DNA of 64,000 nucleotides from Ruicaihuangia caeni (GCF_029952955.1 NZ_JASATX010000003.1:420027-484026), one strand, 5' to 3'. Counted from the first letter of the stretch, positions 32,290-41,799 are shown. The notes: generated by a model not told the origin, from the sequence alone. A program made the numbers and translations.

Positions 32290-34654
32290 GCTGCTGCGGC
32301 TGAGCGTGGAGGCCGTGCCGGATGGCGTACGCGGTCGCTTCCGCCCGCCCTCGGGCACCGATCTTCCTGTACAGGTTGGTGATGTGACGACCGACGGTGT
32401 CGATGCTGATCACAAGGCGGTTTGCGATCGCGCGGCTCGTCATGCCGGCCGCCACGAGTGAGAGGATCTCGATCTCACGGGCCGTGAGACCGTCGGGCCG
32501 GGGTCCCGGGTGGAGCGGCTCTGCTCGTGCTCCGCGCTCGGCCAGCTCTGACAAGACGAGCGGGACTTTCTGCAGCACTGGCGTCGGAGGCCAGGCGGCT
32601 GCCCCGGTGATCGCCATGCTGATCGCGCGCGGCAGTTCCGACTCGCTGTCAGGGACGCGATTCGGCGAGCACGCTTCCACCCAGCCGCGAAGGTCCAGTT
32701 GCTCGCGCAGTTCCACCGCGTAGGCCGAGCAGAGCCGTGCGGTCTCCGGCGCACTCAGCGCCCGCATGGTGTCGCGCAGGCCCTCGAGGCACCACACGGC
32801 CCGCGCCTTGAGGCCGAGATCCACCGCGATCCTGAGACTGTCCAGGAATCGATGCGTGGCCTTCGCTGCATTTCCGAGAGACAGCTGGCTTAGCCCGAGC
32901 AGATTCAGATACGCCGACTCATGGAACCGATCGCCGACGGCCCGGATCTCTGCCAACCCCCGCTCCAGCACGAGGCGGGCCTGCTCGTACTCCCCATCGT
33001 CGAGGAGCATGCGCCCCAGATGTTCGAGCGGCAGGCTCGCGAACCCGACATCGCCAAGCGCTTGCAACGCGGATGACGCGGCGTTGAGATTCGCCCGTGC
33101 GAACTCTGTCTGGCCGGGTACGTCTGCCGCCAACGCACCGAGCTGTGCTTGAGCGCGGGCGAGCGACCACTCGTCACCCAACTCCGCGTAGATCTCGATC
33201 GCCTCGGTCAGTGCCGCGCGCGCGGCATCCCAGCCGTCCACTTCGAACGCCGCGGGGGAGAACGCGACGAGCGCCTCCGCGAGGCGGTCACGGTGGTCCG
33301 TCTTTCGCCATGCCTGGATGGCTTGGACGAACCGCTCGTGAGCGTTCGTGTATGAGGTGAGTTGCGCCTTGAAGATGGCAGCCGCGATCGCGAGACGAGC
33401 CGCGGATGCGTGTGCAAGCGCCCCCCGTTGTTCGATCTCCTCGATGTACGACAGCGCTTCGGTGTGGTGATTCCGGTGCACCCAGAATCGTTGCAGCAGG
33501 TCCACGATTTCAGCCGCGTCGTCGACCCGCCCGCCGTCGCGGTCGCTCTCGATGAAGCTGATGAGGTTGGCATGCTCAGCTTCGAGCAACTCGGCAGTGC
33601 GGTCCCATGCGGGGCCGCGAAGCGCCGAAAGTTCGCGACAGTTCTCGATCGTCGACTCGCGCAGGGTCTCGACGAGCGCCCGTGACGGCTGAGGAGAGCG
33701 CGGCTCAATGAAGAACTCTCGGTAGAACGGAGGGAGCTCGAAGCGAGTCAAGGTGCCGCTGGAGTTCGTCCGGGCGTTGAGCAGCCCGGCACCGACGAGC
33801 GACGACAGCAGCGGCATGGGGTTCGTGCCATGGCTTCCCAGCCCGGGCAGCCCACGCGCTCGGAGGGTGCGCAACGAGCACCCCGCAGGGAACTGCGCAA
33901 TGGCGCGAAGCAGTTCGAGCTCGTCGGCGGCAATAACCGCGAGTCCCGACGATATGCTCGCCCGCAACGACGTGGACGGATCGTCCGACTCGACGAACCC
34001 CGCATCAAGGAAGTCGAGCGGGAAGCGCAGCTCGTCGAGCATGGCAGGCACGGGCAGTAGCGACGTCTGCAATGCGGCGATATGGAGTGCGAGCGGCAGC
34101 CCCTTCAATCGAGCGCAGAGTTCCCCCACGGCCGACAAGGTGGCCCGGTCGGGCTCGAAAGCTCGGGCCACCGTGGTGGCGCGGTCGACGAACATCGCAG
34201 CAGCAGGGTTGCTGTCGAGCCACTCCTCGGCGGATTGCGTCGCCGAGAGGGCGCAAGGAACCGCGAGCGGGTGCAGAGCCACGGGCCGTTCCGCAGGGAG
34301 CCCGATCAGCGTGCGCGATGCGGCGATGATTGAGAGGTTGGGCTCGCGGTCGAGCAATCGACGCACTGTGGATGCCGCCGCGCTACTGCCCGGTTCGACG
34401 TCCAGCACGATCACGCTCGGTGAGGCTTCAGCCTTCGGCAGCAGTCGCGCCGGCTCTGTCGAGTCGGCGCCGGAATCGGCAGCCAGCACGATGACTGCTT
34501 GGGGCTCGACGCCGAGCGCCTGGAGCGCTGCTCGAGCGAGTGCCGACTTGCCGACACCGGCCGAGCCGGTCACGGTCACCAACCGAACTCCGTCCCGCAC
34601 GTGCCCGAGCACCCGTTCGAGCTCCTGCTGCCTGCCTCGGAACGGCCAATCCAT
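32270..34654 (-). CDS. Large ATP-binding LuxR-family regulator (LAL/MalT type)
   Basis: A 794-residue regulator. The N-terminal P-loop is TGSAGVGKSALA (29-40), followed by an STAND/AAA-type domain with a Walker B-like VIVLDVEPG. Then comes a long alpha-helical, TPR-like region (about 380-690), and a C-terminal LuxR HTH at about 725-785 (LTAREIEILSLVAAGMTSRA, then IANRLVISIDTVGRHI). Such proteins are usually effector- and ATP-dependent activators. It is divergent from the monooxygenase operon; matching 23-base motifs stand before that operon and before the SnoaL-like gene, so it is the probable activator of both. Its 3' end overlaps the SnoaL-like gene by 20 bases. Confidence 0.92.
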   Translation of the reverse strand: MDWPFRGRQQELERVLGHVRDGVRLVTVTGSAGVGKSALARAALQALGVEPQAVIVLAADSGADSTEPARLLPKAEASPSVIVLDVEPGSSAAASTVRRLLDREPNLSIIAASRTLIGLPAERPVALHPLAVPCALSATQSAEEWLDSNPAAAMFVDRATTVARAFEPDRATLSAVGELCARLKGLPLALHIAALQTSLLPVPAMLDELRFPLDFLDAGFVESDDPSTSLRASISSGLAVIAADELELLRAIAQFPAGCSLRTLRARGLPGLGSHGTNPMPLLSSLVGAGLLNARTNSSGTLTRFELPPFYREFFIEPRSPQPSRALVETLRESTIENCRELSALRGPAWDRTAELLEAEHANLISFIESDRDGGRVDDAAEIVDLLQRFWVHRNHHTEALSYIEEIEQRGALAHASAARLAIAAAIFKAQLTSYTNAHERFVQAIQAWRKTDHRDRLAEALVAFSPAAFEVDGWDAARAALTEAIEIYAELGDEWSLARAQAQLGALAADVPGQTEFARANLNAASSALQALGDVGFASLPLEHLGRMLLDDGEYEQARLVLERGLAEIRAVGDRFHESAYLNLLGLSQLSLGNAAKATHRFLDSLRIAVDLGLKARAVWCLEGLRDTMRALSAPETARLCSAYAVELREQLDLRGWVEACSPNRVPDSESELPRAISMAITGAAAWPPTPVLQKVPLVLSELAERGARAEPLHPGPRPDGLTAREIEILSLVAAGMTSRAIANRLVISIDTVGRHITNLYRKIGARGRAEATAYAIRHGLHAQPQQLTVSGD

Positions 34655-34735
34655 GCGTTCGCCCTTTCCACCGACTCCGTAGTCCCTGTGATGCCCAGTG
34701 TCACACGCCGTTTCGCGATACCGGGGGGTGGCGGG

Positions 34736-34758
34736 GCCAAGATGCGGAGTTCCTGTGA
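34736..34758 (+). promoter_or_regulatory. Candidate LuxR-regulator site, copy 2
   Basis: GCCAAGAT-n6-TTCCTGTGA, as at 31732. It lies 68 bases before the monooxygenase start and 81 bases before the divergent regulator. A related word TCCCTGTGA (34683-34691) lies 67 bases upstream and could be a second, weaker contact. Confidence 0.6.
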
Positions 34759-34826
34759 TTCCGCGGTGGCCGAGGCCCAGCGACGCTGAATGACAGCGAC
34801 TTCAGTGATGAAAGTGAGGAGCGCAT

Positions 34827-36032
34827 ATGACCACCGCCACAGCGCAGCCGGCGACTCGCTGGCCGGCCCAGCGGGAGCAGCGTCGTGAGCACGCGCTCGC
34901 CCAGGTTGAACGCATCAAGGACCGAATCGAGGCCGGTGTTGCCGAAGGGCAGCGCGAGGGACGGCTCGCGCCTGACGCGGTTGAGGCGCTGCGCGAGTCG
35001 GGCGTCTTCGGCATCATGACCCCGGACGATCTCGGGGGAAATGTCGTCGACCCCGTGACCGCGTTCGAGATCATCGAGGCGATCGGGCGACTCGACCCGA
35101 GCACTGCCTGGACGACGACGATCCTGCTCGAGGGCGCAGGCCAGCTCGCGACCCAGCTCGACCCCGAGCGCGCGAAGGAAGTGTTCAGCGGCCGGTTGCC
35201 GCTGAAGGCTGGCTCGCTTCGCCCAGGTGAGGCCGAACGCGTGGACGGCGGATATCTCGTCACCGGTCAATGGGACTTCGTCAGCGGTGTGCACTACGCC
35301 GACTTCGTCTCCGCGACGTTCCTTGTCGAGGGTGACGGCGGTACGGAACGACGCGCGGCACTTATTCCGACATCCGAGGTCGAGATCCTCGACTCCTGGC
35401 ACGTGCTCGGCATGAAGGCGACCGGCTCCACCACCTTCCGCGTCGAGCGCACGTTCGTACCCGACGACATGATCTACAACCCCATGGGCCCAGTTCGGCG
35501 CGATGACACCCCCCTCGCAAAGCTCACCATGGTGCCTTACGTGCTGCAGATGCACCCAGGCATGGTCCTCGGTGCCGCGCGGCGTGCGCTCGACGAGATC
35601 TCTCGCATGGCCCCCACGAAGCGCCGGGGGAGCCGCATCAACCTCGGAGCGTCGACGAGCCTCGCCGAATCGAGCTGGTTCCAGCGGGAGCTCGGTCAGC
35701 TCGATGCGAGTGTGCTGGCGGCACGGGCGCTCGTGATGACCACCCTGTCCCGAGTCGACCAGCGGCTTCAGGCAGGCGACGGAATTGACCTGGAACTCAT
35801 GGATGCCATGCAGTTGGCCTCATCGTACGCAGGGCAGACGGCCCAGCACGTGATCACCAGGGCGTTCCGCCATGCCGGCGCTGAGGCGATCGCGGAGAGC
35901 GGAGTGCTGCCGCGACTGCTGCGCGATATCAACACGGTGCTCGCGCATGGGGTGCTCGGCGAGATCGGCTTCGAGCTGCACGGCGAGTTCATGCTCGGCC
36001 TGCAGACGCTCGAGACGCGGCGGATGATCTAG
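34827..36032 (+). CDS. Acyl-CoA-dehydrogenase-fold flavin monooxygenase (group D, oxygenase component)
   Basis: A 401-residue flavoprotein of the HsaA/HpaB-large/DszC type: N-terminal helical domain with LRESGVFGIMTPDDLGG, beta domain with VTGQWDFVSGVHYADF and LGMKATGSTTFRVERTFVPD, C-terminal four-helix bundle. It has no obvious acyl-CoA catalytic Glu. The next gene encodes a flavin reductase, the usual partner supplying FADH2/FMNH2. It would hydroxylate an aromatic ring or oxygenate N or S. First gene of a long plus-strand operon that includes an extradiol dioxygenase, so hydroxylation of a phenol to a catechol is the most coherent reaction. Confidence 0.87.
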   Translation: MTTATAQPATRWPAQREQRREHALAQVERIKDRIEAGVAEGQREGRLAPDAVEALRESGVFGIMTPDDLGGNVVDPVTAFEIIEAIGRLDPSTAWTTTILLEGAGQLATQLDPERAKEVFSGRLPLKAGSLRPGEAERVDGGYLVTGQWDFVSGVHYADFVSATFLVEGDGGTERRAALIPTSEVEILDSWHVLGMKATGSTTFRVERTFVPDDMIYNPMGPVRRDDTPLAKLTMVPYVLQMHPGMVLGAARRALDEISRMAPTKRRGSRINLGASTSLAESSWFQRELGQLDASVLAARALVMTTLSRVDQRLQAGDGIDLELMDAMQLASSYAGQTAQHVITRAFRHAGAEAIAESGVLPRLLRDINTVLAHGVLGEIGFELHGEFMLGLQTLETRRMI

Positions 36033-36039
36033 GGCTGCC

Positions 36040-37260
36040 ATGAAGACGCAGCAGCTCGATGCCATCCCGGCTCCCGCCCACGGTTTGAACCCGAACGACT
36101 TCCGCCGCGTGCTCGGACACTACCCGACCGGCGTCTGCGTGGTCACCGCCATGGACCCCGACGAAGGTCCGGTCGGCATGACCATCGGGTCGTTCAATTC
36201 GGTTTCGCTGGAGCCGCCGCTGGTGTCGTTCATGCCGATCAAGACGTCGAGCACGTTCGCTCGGATCCGTCGAGCCGGCAGCTTCTGTGTGAACGTCCTC
36301 AGCGCGGATCAGGGCGATGTGTGCCGGCGACTGGCGCGTCGCGATGCCGAGCGGTTCAACGGCATCCCGTGGCGTCTGTCACCGGCGATGGCGCCCGTGA
36401 TCGACGGGTCCCTGGCGTGGATCGACTGCCGCATCGACGCGGTGCATGAGGCGGGCGACCACTACATCGTGCTGGGCGAGGTGACCGCGATGGACACTGC
36501 TGACAACCCGGGGGCGCCCCTGCTGTTCTTCCAAGGCGGGTACGGCCGCTTCAGCACCCTGACACTGACAGCGGTGGCCGACGACGAGCTCTCGGGCAGT
36601 CTTCTGCTCGCTGACGCCGCGCGTCCGTATATCGAGCAGCTCGCCTCGAAGTTCGAGGTGGAGTGTCATGCGACGGGAGTCGTTGGCGACCACCTGATCC
36701 AGGTCGCCTACTCGGGCGCGATGCGCCCGGGCGGCGACGTATCGAAGGTCGGTCTCAGGCTGCCGTTCCTTCCGCCGATGGGAGCGGTCTTCGTCGCCTG
36801 GGCGGGCGAGCGTGAGTTCGACGCGTGGCTCGATCGAGCGGGGGTCGAGATCGACGACTCGACGAGGACCACGCTGAGCTCGATGCTCGCCGACATCCGC
36901 CGTCAAGGCTGGGTCGGGACTCCGGCCGATGATCGCTTCAAGGCGGTTGAGCGCACGGTGCACGACATGGCTCGGGCAGGACAGCTTCCCGCTCTCGAAC
37001 GTGCCCTCAAGACCGTGCTCGCCGAGATCGCGACCACGGCCGTCCCCGCACGAGAGACGGCCGGCGCCAAGGTGCACTCGCTCTCGGCTCCGGTGTTCAA
37101 CCGCGACGGCCGCGTCGTGCTCGCACTCACGCTCAACTGGCTCGGCGAGACCGCACCGATCACTCCCGAGCACCTCGAGGCCCTGCTCACTGCGGCGGCA
37201 GAGGTGACCCGAACCATCGGCGGCGCGACACCCGCCGACTACGCCCCGACGATCCCGTAA
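36040..37260 (+). CDS. Flavin reductase fused to an IclR-type effector domain
   Basis: A 406-residue two-domain protein. Residues about 18-180 are an HpaC-like FMN-binding flavin reductase (FRRVLGHYPTGVCVVTAMDP, VGMTIGSFNSVSLEPPLVSF, AGSFCVNVLS, LLFFQGGYGRF). Residues about 190-400 match the ligand-binding domain of IclR regulators (VGLRLPFLPPMGAVFVAWAG, MLADIRRQGWVG, LSAPVFNRDGRVVLALTLNW). There is no IclR helix-turn-helix. In the C1 reductase of Acinetobacter 4-hydroxyphenylacetate hydroxylase a MarR-like C-terminal domain makes activity substrate-dependent. This protein looks like an IclR-based equivalent. It sits 7 bases after the oxygenase gene, clearly its partner. Confidence 0.88.
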   Translation: MKTQQLDAIPAPAHGLNPNDFRRVLGHYPTGVCVVTAMDPDEGPVGMTIGSFNSVSLEPPLVSFMPIKTSSTFARIRRAGSFCVNVLSADQGDVCRRLARRDAERFNGIPWRLSPAMAPVIDGSLAWIDCRIDAVHEAGDHYIVLGEVTAMDTADNPGAPLLFFQGGYGRFSTLTLTAVADDELSGSLLLADAARPYIEQLASKFEVECHATGVVGDHLIQVAYSGAMRPGGDVSKVGLRLPFLPPMGAVFVAWAGEREFDAWLDRAGVEIDDSTRTTLSSMLADIRRQGWVGTPADDRFKAVERTVHDMARAGQLPALERALKTVLAEIATTAVPARETAGAKVHSLSAPVFNRDGRVVLALTLNWLGETAPITPEHLEALLTAAAEVTRTIGGATPADYAPTIP

Positions 37261-37290
37261 TCACCACCCCACACAGTAAGGATGAGTTCA

Positions 37291-38274
37291 ATGAAGAATC
37301 TCAAGAGAACAGCGTTCGCCGGCCTCATCGTCGCCGGACTGTTCACCGCGACAGCCTGTGCTCAAGGGCCCGCGGACACTCCCGCAGGGCCTGATGACCC
37401 CGCCGAGGTGCGCTCGGTCAAGGTCATCGTCTCGACGATCGTCGACACCTCCCCGGTGTTCATCGCTGAAGATCGAGGGCTCTTCGAAGAGCGCGGTCTC
37501 GATGTCGAGATCACGGCCGCCCCGAACCCGGGCGCGCGCATCCCGTCGTTGGTGTCGGGAGCCGCCGCCTTCACGATGGTCGGTACGGCAGATGTGGTGC
37601 AAGCGGCATCCGCGGGCATCCAACTCCGCGTCACCGGCCAGACCGCGCAGACCACCGACGACCCGCAGCAGGACACCGGCAAGGTCTACGTCGCCGCTGA
37701 CAGCGACATCAAGACCGCCGCGGACCTGAACGGACGCACTGTCGCGGTCGGCGGACTCGGCGGCGGCGGGGAGCTCTCGCTGCGTGCCGCGCTCGACATG
37801 GAGGGCGCCGACAGCAACCAGATCAAGTTCCTCGAAGTGCCCTTCGACAGCATGGTCAACGCGCTCGAGACCGGCCAGGTCGACGCGATCAGCGGCGTCT
37901 CGCCGTTCACCATCGCTGCCGAGGAAGCGGGCGCTCGCTGGCTCATGTCGCCAGGCGCGACCGCGATGCCGGGCGCTTCGCAGCAACTCGTGGTCACCAC
38001 CGAGGAGTATCTCTCGGCCAACCAGGAGACCGTCGACCTCTTCATGGATGCCTTGAACGAGGCGATCGAGTACGCAGGGGAGAACCCCGACGCTGTGCGC
38101 GACATCCTGCCGAAGTTCAGCAAGACGCCGGCGGAACTCGCTCAGAAGATGGTGCTGCCGGTGTACACCCCCGACGTCACGGCGGAGAAGATCAAGAAGT
38201 GGTCAGACCTGATGTTCGAGTACGGGTTCATCAAGAACGAGATCGACGTCGACACGCTCCTGGCAGTGGACTGA
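37291..38274 (+). CDS. ABC transporter substrate-binding lipoprotein (NMT1/SsuA-like)
   Basis: A 327-residue receptor of the nitrate/sulfonate/taurine type: VIVSTIVDTSPVFIAEDRGL, FEERGLDVEITAAPNPGARI, DLNGRTVAVGGLGGGGELSL, then VDAISGVSPF. Lipoprotein signal MKNLKRTAF with Cys23 (TATAC). ATG 37291 is preferred over one nine bases upstream because that ATG lies inside the ribosome site (AAGGATGAG). Family members also bind aromatic carboxylates and phthalate-like compounds, so together with the downstream dioxygenase an aromatic substrate is likely. Confidence 0.9.
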   Translation: MKNLKRTAFAGLIVAGLFTATACAQGPADTPAGPDDPAEVRSVKVIVSTIVDTSPVFIAEDRGLFEERGLDVEITAAPNPGARIPSLVSGAAAFTMVGTADVVQAASAGIQLRVTGQTAQTTDDPQQDTGKVYVAADSDIKTAADLNGRTVAVGGLGGGGELSLRAALDMEGADSNQIKFLEVPFDSMVNALETGQVDAISGVSPFTIAAEEAGARWLMSPGATAMPGASQQLVVTTEEYLSANQETVDLFMDALNEAIEYAGENPDAVRDILPKFSKTPAELAQKMVLPVYTPDVTAEKIKKWSDLMFEYGFIKNEIDVDTLLAVD

Positions 38275-38275
38275 C

Positions 38276-39136
38276 ATGCGCACTCCCACCATTCGAGAGG
38301 CGGCGGCCATGACGGCCGCCGCCGGGCGGGAGCGGTCGGGGGGCGCGGCTCGCCGCGCTCCCCACCGGCGCACCCGCGGCAGGATGAGCAGCATCATCAC
38401 GGTGATCGCGGCGCTCGCTGCCTGGGAGGTGAGCAGCCGTCTCGGCATCCTGCCGAACTCGGTCTTCCCGTCGATGTCGCAGACAGCAACCCGGCTCGGC
38501 GAGTTGCTCATCGACCCCCTGTTCTGGGCCGCCTTCGTCGAGACCGTGGTCAGCTGGATCGTCGGCGTGCTGATCGCGGCTGCCATCGGCATACCGGTCG
38601 GCATGGTGCTCGGCCGCGTCGCCTTCGCCTACCGGTCTACTCGACTGCTCGTCGACTTCCTGCGGACCATCCCGTCGATCGCGGTGATCCCGCTGATCAC
38701 GCTGCTATTCGGCGCGACGATGCAGATGAAGATCATCCTCATCGTCTACGGGGCCGTGTGGCCCCTCGTGCTGCAGATGATCTACGGCGTGCGAGACACC
38801 GACAAAGTGCTCGTCGACACCGTGCACTCCTACAAGGTTTCGAAATGGCGAGCCGCCGCGAGCGTGCTCTTTCCTTCCGCGCTCCCGTACCTCGTGACCG
38901 GGATGCGCATCTCCATCGTCGTGGGCCTGCTGCTCGCCATCTCCGCAGAGATGCTCGGCTCGGCCCCGGGGATCGGGCTCGAGCTCGCGCTCGCCCAGAC
39001 CGGAGGCGATCTGAGCCTCACCTACGCGTACATCGTCTTCATCGGGTTGGTCGCCGTGCTGGTCGACATCCTGCTGCGCCGCCTCTCTCGCGTCGTGCTG
39101 TTCTGGCACGCGTCGGTCAGGGAGGAGAAGCCATGA
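38276..39136 (+). CDS. ABC transporter permease (SsuC/TauC-like), first
   Basis: A 286-residue membrane protein with about six segments and the EAA-type cytoplasmic loop (DTVHSYKVSKWRAAASVLFP). RTIPSIAVIPLITLLFG is a strong family block. A long basic N-terminus (to about residue 38, AAGRERSGGAARRAPHRRTR) precedes the first membrane segment. It begins one base after the binding-protein stop and overlaps the next permease by four bases. Two different permeases suggest a heterodimeric channel. Confidence 0.9.
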   Translation: MRTPTIREAAAMTAAAGRERSGGAARRAPHRRTRGRMSSIITVIAALAAWEVSSRLGILPNSVFPSMSQTATRLGELLIDPLFWAAFVETVVSWIVGVLIAAAIGIPVGMVLGRVAFAYRSTRLLVDFLRTIPSIAVIPLITLLFGATMQMKIILIVYGAVWPLVLQMIYGVRDTDKVLVDTVHSYKVSKWRAAASVLFPSALPYLVTGMRISIVVGLLLAISAEMLGSAPGIGLELALAQTGGDLSLTYAYIVFIGLVAVLVDILLRRLSRVVLFWHASVREEKP

Positions 39137-39963
39137 GCACTGAAGCCATCGTCACTGCCACGAGAGCCCGCGCAGGCAAGACGCCCAAGCGCCGCGCCCT
39201 CACGATCATCACGGAGATCTGGCTGCCGATCCTGCTCTTCGCGATCTGGTGGTTCGCGAGCGCAGACAGCACCTCCATCTACTTCCCGTCGCTGCAATCC
39301 ATTCTCGAGGCGCTCGGCGAGATGCTGACCCAGCGGTTCGCGTCCGACATCGTCCCGAGTCTGCAGAACCTCGGAATGGGCCTCCTGATCGCCATCGTCT
39401 CGGGCATCGCCATCGGTGCGCTGCTCGGCTTGAGTCCCGGGCTCTACCGCGCGTTCCAGCCTCTGCTCGAGTTCATGCGCGCGATCCCGGGCGTTGCGCT
39501 CCTTCCCGTCATGCTGGTCATCTTCGGCATCGGATCGTCGATGAAGATCGCGGTCATCGCCTTCGGCGCGTTCTGGCCGATCATGATGAATACGGTCGAC
39601 GGCGTGCTGAGCGTGGACGGCATGACCCGCGAAGTGTCGAAGTCATACCGCCTGAGTCGGTTCGATCACGTGCTCAGAGTCGTGCTGCCGGCGGCATCCC
39701 CGCAGATCATCTCCGGGATGCGGCTCAGCGTCTCGTTGAGCGTCATCCTCATCGTCGCGAGCGAGTACATCGCCTCGACCGAGGGCATCGGCTACATCGA
39801 ACTCATGTCAGCGCGCATGTACCAGATGGACACCATGTGGGCGTCCTTGCTGCTGCTCGGCGTGCTCGGATACGTCGCGAATGTGCTGTTCCGCTACGTC
39901 GAGCACGTTGTACTGCGCTGGCACCGCGGCGTTCGCGGCAATACCCAAGGAGGGCAAGGATGA
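39133..39963 (+). CDS. ABC transporter permease (SsuC/TauC-like), second
   Basis: A 276-residue permease paralogous to the preceding one: MRAIPGVALLPVMLVIFG, then EVSKSYRLSRFDHVLRVVLP as the EAA loop, six membrane segments. The ATG at 39133 overlaps the upstream stop (ATGA) and follows GGAGGAGAAGCC; longer in-frame readings are artefacts of the overlapping gene. Confidence 0.9.
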   Translation: MSTEAIVTATRARAGKTPKRRALTIITEIWLPILLFAIWWFASADSTSIYFPSLQSILEALGEMLTQRFASDIVPSLQNLGMGLLIAIVSGIAIGALLGLSPGLYRAFQPLLEFMRAIPGVALLPVMLVIFGIGSSMKIAVIAFGAFWPIMMNTVDGVLSVDGMTREVSKSYRLSRFDHVLRVVLPAASPQIISGMRLSVSLSVILIVASEYIASTEGIGYIELMSARMYQMDTMWASLLLLGVLGYVANVLFRYVEHVVLRWHRGVRGNTQGGQG

Positions 39964-40769
39964 CGCAACTCACCGTCGAGAAAGAGCAACTCGTGAGGCC
40001 CGCGCTGACCGTGAGCGGAATCTCGAAGACCTACGGCACTGGCGCGGAGGCACGGCAGATCCTGGGCGACATAACGTTCGAGGCCTATGACAACGAGACG
40101 GTCAGCATCGTGGGGCCGTCGGGCGCCGGCAAGACGACACTGCTCCGATGCCTGGCAGGTCTCCTCGAGCCCACGAGCGGCACTGTGCATTTGCGTGACC
40201 AGCTCGTCACTTCGCCGCCTGAGCAGCTCGCGGTCGTGTTCCAGGACTACAGCCGTTCACTGATGCCGTGGCTCACCGTGCAGGCGAACGTGGAACTGCC
40301 GCTCCGGGGCAAGGCGGGACTGACCAAGACAGAGCGCCACGAGCGGGCTCGCGAGTCGCTGGAGAGCGTCGGACTGGGTTCGAGCGGCAAGCTCTACCCG
40401 TGGCAGCTCTCGGGCGGGATGCAGCAGCGGGTCGCCATTGCGCGTGCGCTCGCCTATCAACCGACGGTGCTCCTGATGGATGAGCCGTTCGCGTCTGTCG
40501 ACGCTCAGACCCGGTCTGACCTCGAAGATCTCACGCACCGGATCAAAGCTCGGTACAACATGACGATCCTGCTCGTCACGCACGACATCGAGGAGTCGGT
40601 GTACCTCGGCGACCGGGTCATCGTGATGTCAGGCACGCCGACGACGGTCACTGAGATCGTGCCGGTCGACATCCCTTATCCGCGTGATCAGATCACGACG
40701 AAGTCGACGCGTGAGTTCGCCGAACTGCGCGCGCACGTGCTGAGCCAGATTCGTACGACCACCGGCTGA
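39960..40769 (+). CDS. ABC transporter ATP-binding protein (SsuB/TauB-like)
   Basis: A 269-residue ATPase for the two permeases. Walker A GPSGAGKT (52-59), Q-loop VFQDYSRSLMPW (the W-rich form typical of SsuB/TauB), signature LSGGMQQRVAIA, Walker B VLLMDEPFASVD and switch His in LVTHDIEE. ATG 39960 overlaps the previous stop (ATGA). Confidence 0.92.
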   Translation: MTQLTVEKEQLVRPALTVSGISKTYGTGAEARQILGDITFEAYDNETVSIVGPSGAGKTTLLRCLAGLLEPTSGTVHLRDQLVTSPPEQLAVVFQDYSRSLMPWLTVQANVELPLRGKAGLTKTERHERARESLESVGLGSSGKLYPWQLSGGMQQRVAIARALAYQPTVLLMDEPFASVDAQTRSDLEDLTHRIKARYNMTILLVTHDIEESVYLGDRVIVMSGTPTTVTEIVPVDIPYPRDQITTKSTREFAELRAHVLSQIRTTTG

Positions 40770-40917
40770 CGGGCGCGACGCGGGGCGTGAGGCGCGGTTG
40801 CAGGTCTGCAAGCGGGCCCATCGCGATCGACGTCCTGTGGCCGACGACGCACCTCGCCGCGGCCGCGAACGAGCACGAATAGCACCAGCAGAAAAGCCAA
40901 TCCGAAGGAGCGACGCC

Positions 40918-41799
40918 ATGTCGTGGGGACTCATCAGCGAGATGGGACATGTCAGCATCCAGACCCGGAATCTGGAGGCATCCGTGTTCGACGCCACCCA
41001 GCTGCTCGGCCTGCGCGAGACGGCCCGCAACGGGGGCACCGCGTACCTTGCGGCCGGGCGCGTGCATCACGAGCTCGTGTACGTCGAGTCAGATCTTGAC
41101 GCGCTCGACGGGTTCGGGCTCATCGCGCGCGACGGAGACGCCCTGCTCGAGTTGCGCCGCAGGGTCGACGAAGAAGGCTTCACCATCGTGAGCGATCGCC
41201 CGCGGTTCGATGCCACCGAAGATGGCTTCTCGTTCATCGGTCCCGAGGACTTCGTGTTCGATATCGCTCTCGGGGTTCAGCATGATCGCCCAGCGGCGGG
41301 CGGGTTCGGGCCCGACCGGTACGGCCACATCAACTTCCACCCGCGAGATGTCGGAGGCATGATGCGCTTCCTGCGGCGGGTGCTCGACTTCCGGCTCTCC
41401 GACACCATCGGTGACGACTTCGCCTACTTCATGCGCTGCAACTCCGACCATCACGGCATCGCGCTCATCCGGGGCGAAGGAACGCTCCACCACCACGCAT
41501 GGCAGGCGCAGAGCGTGGCAGACCTCGCCAAGCTCGGTGACCGCCTGCATCTCGCCGGGCGTGAACTGATCTGGGGTCCGGTTCGGCACGGCGCCGGTCA
41601 CAACATCGCGGCATACTTCGTGGAGGCGAGCGGCGCGGTGGTCGAGCTCTATACCGATCTCGAGCAGATCTACGACGACAACCGGCCTCCGATCGAGTGG
41701 GGGCCCGATGACAACTGGTGGAACATGTGGAGCTCATATCGACCGCTCGAGTTCCGGCAGCACGGCATCGCACCAGTGCCCGCGGCGCGGCTGAAATGA
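40918..41799 (+). CDS. Type I extradiol ring-cleavage dioxygenase (two VOC domains)
   Basis: A 293-residue catechol 2,3-dioxygenase/BphC-like enzyme. The N-terminal VOC half is non-catalytic. The C-terminal half has the Fe(II) facial triad His137 (RYGHINFHP), His192 (LHHHAWQ) and Glu243 (VVELYTDLE), with the 51-residue final spacing seen in BphC. It would cleave the catechol made by the upstream monooxygenase next to, not between, the hydroxyls. Start at 40918 with GAAGGAG upstream. The 148-base gap to the ABC ATPase gene may hold an internal promoter. It overlaps the MFS gene (ATGA). Confidence 0.88.
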   Translation: MSWGLISEMGHVSIQTRNLEASVFDATQLLGLRETARNGGTAYLAAGRVHHELVYVESDLDALDGFGLIARDGDALLELRRRVDEEGFTIVSDRPRFDATEDGFSFIGPEDFVFDIALGVQHDRPAAGGFGPDRYGHINFHPRDVGGMMRFLRRVLDFRLSDTIGDDFAYFMRCNSDHHGIALIRGEGTLHHHAWQAQSVADLAKLGDRLHLAGRELIWGPVRHGAGHNIAAYFVEASGAVVELYTDLEQIYDDNRPPIEWGPDDNWWNMWSSYRPLEFRQHGIAPVPAARLK

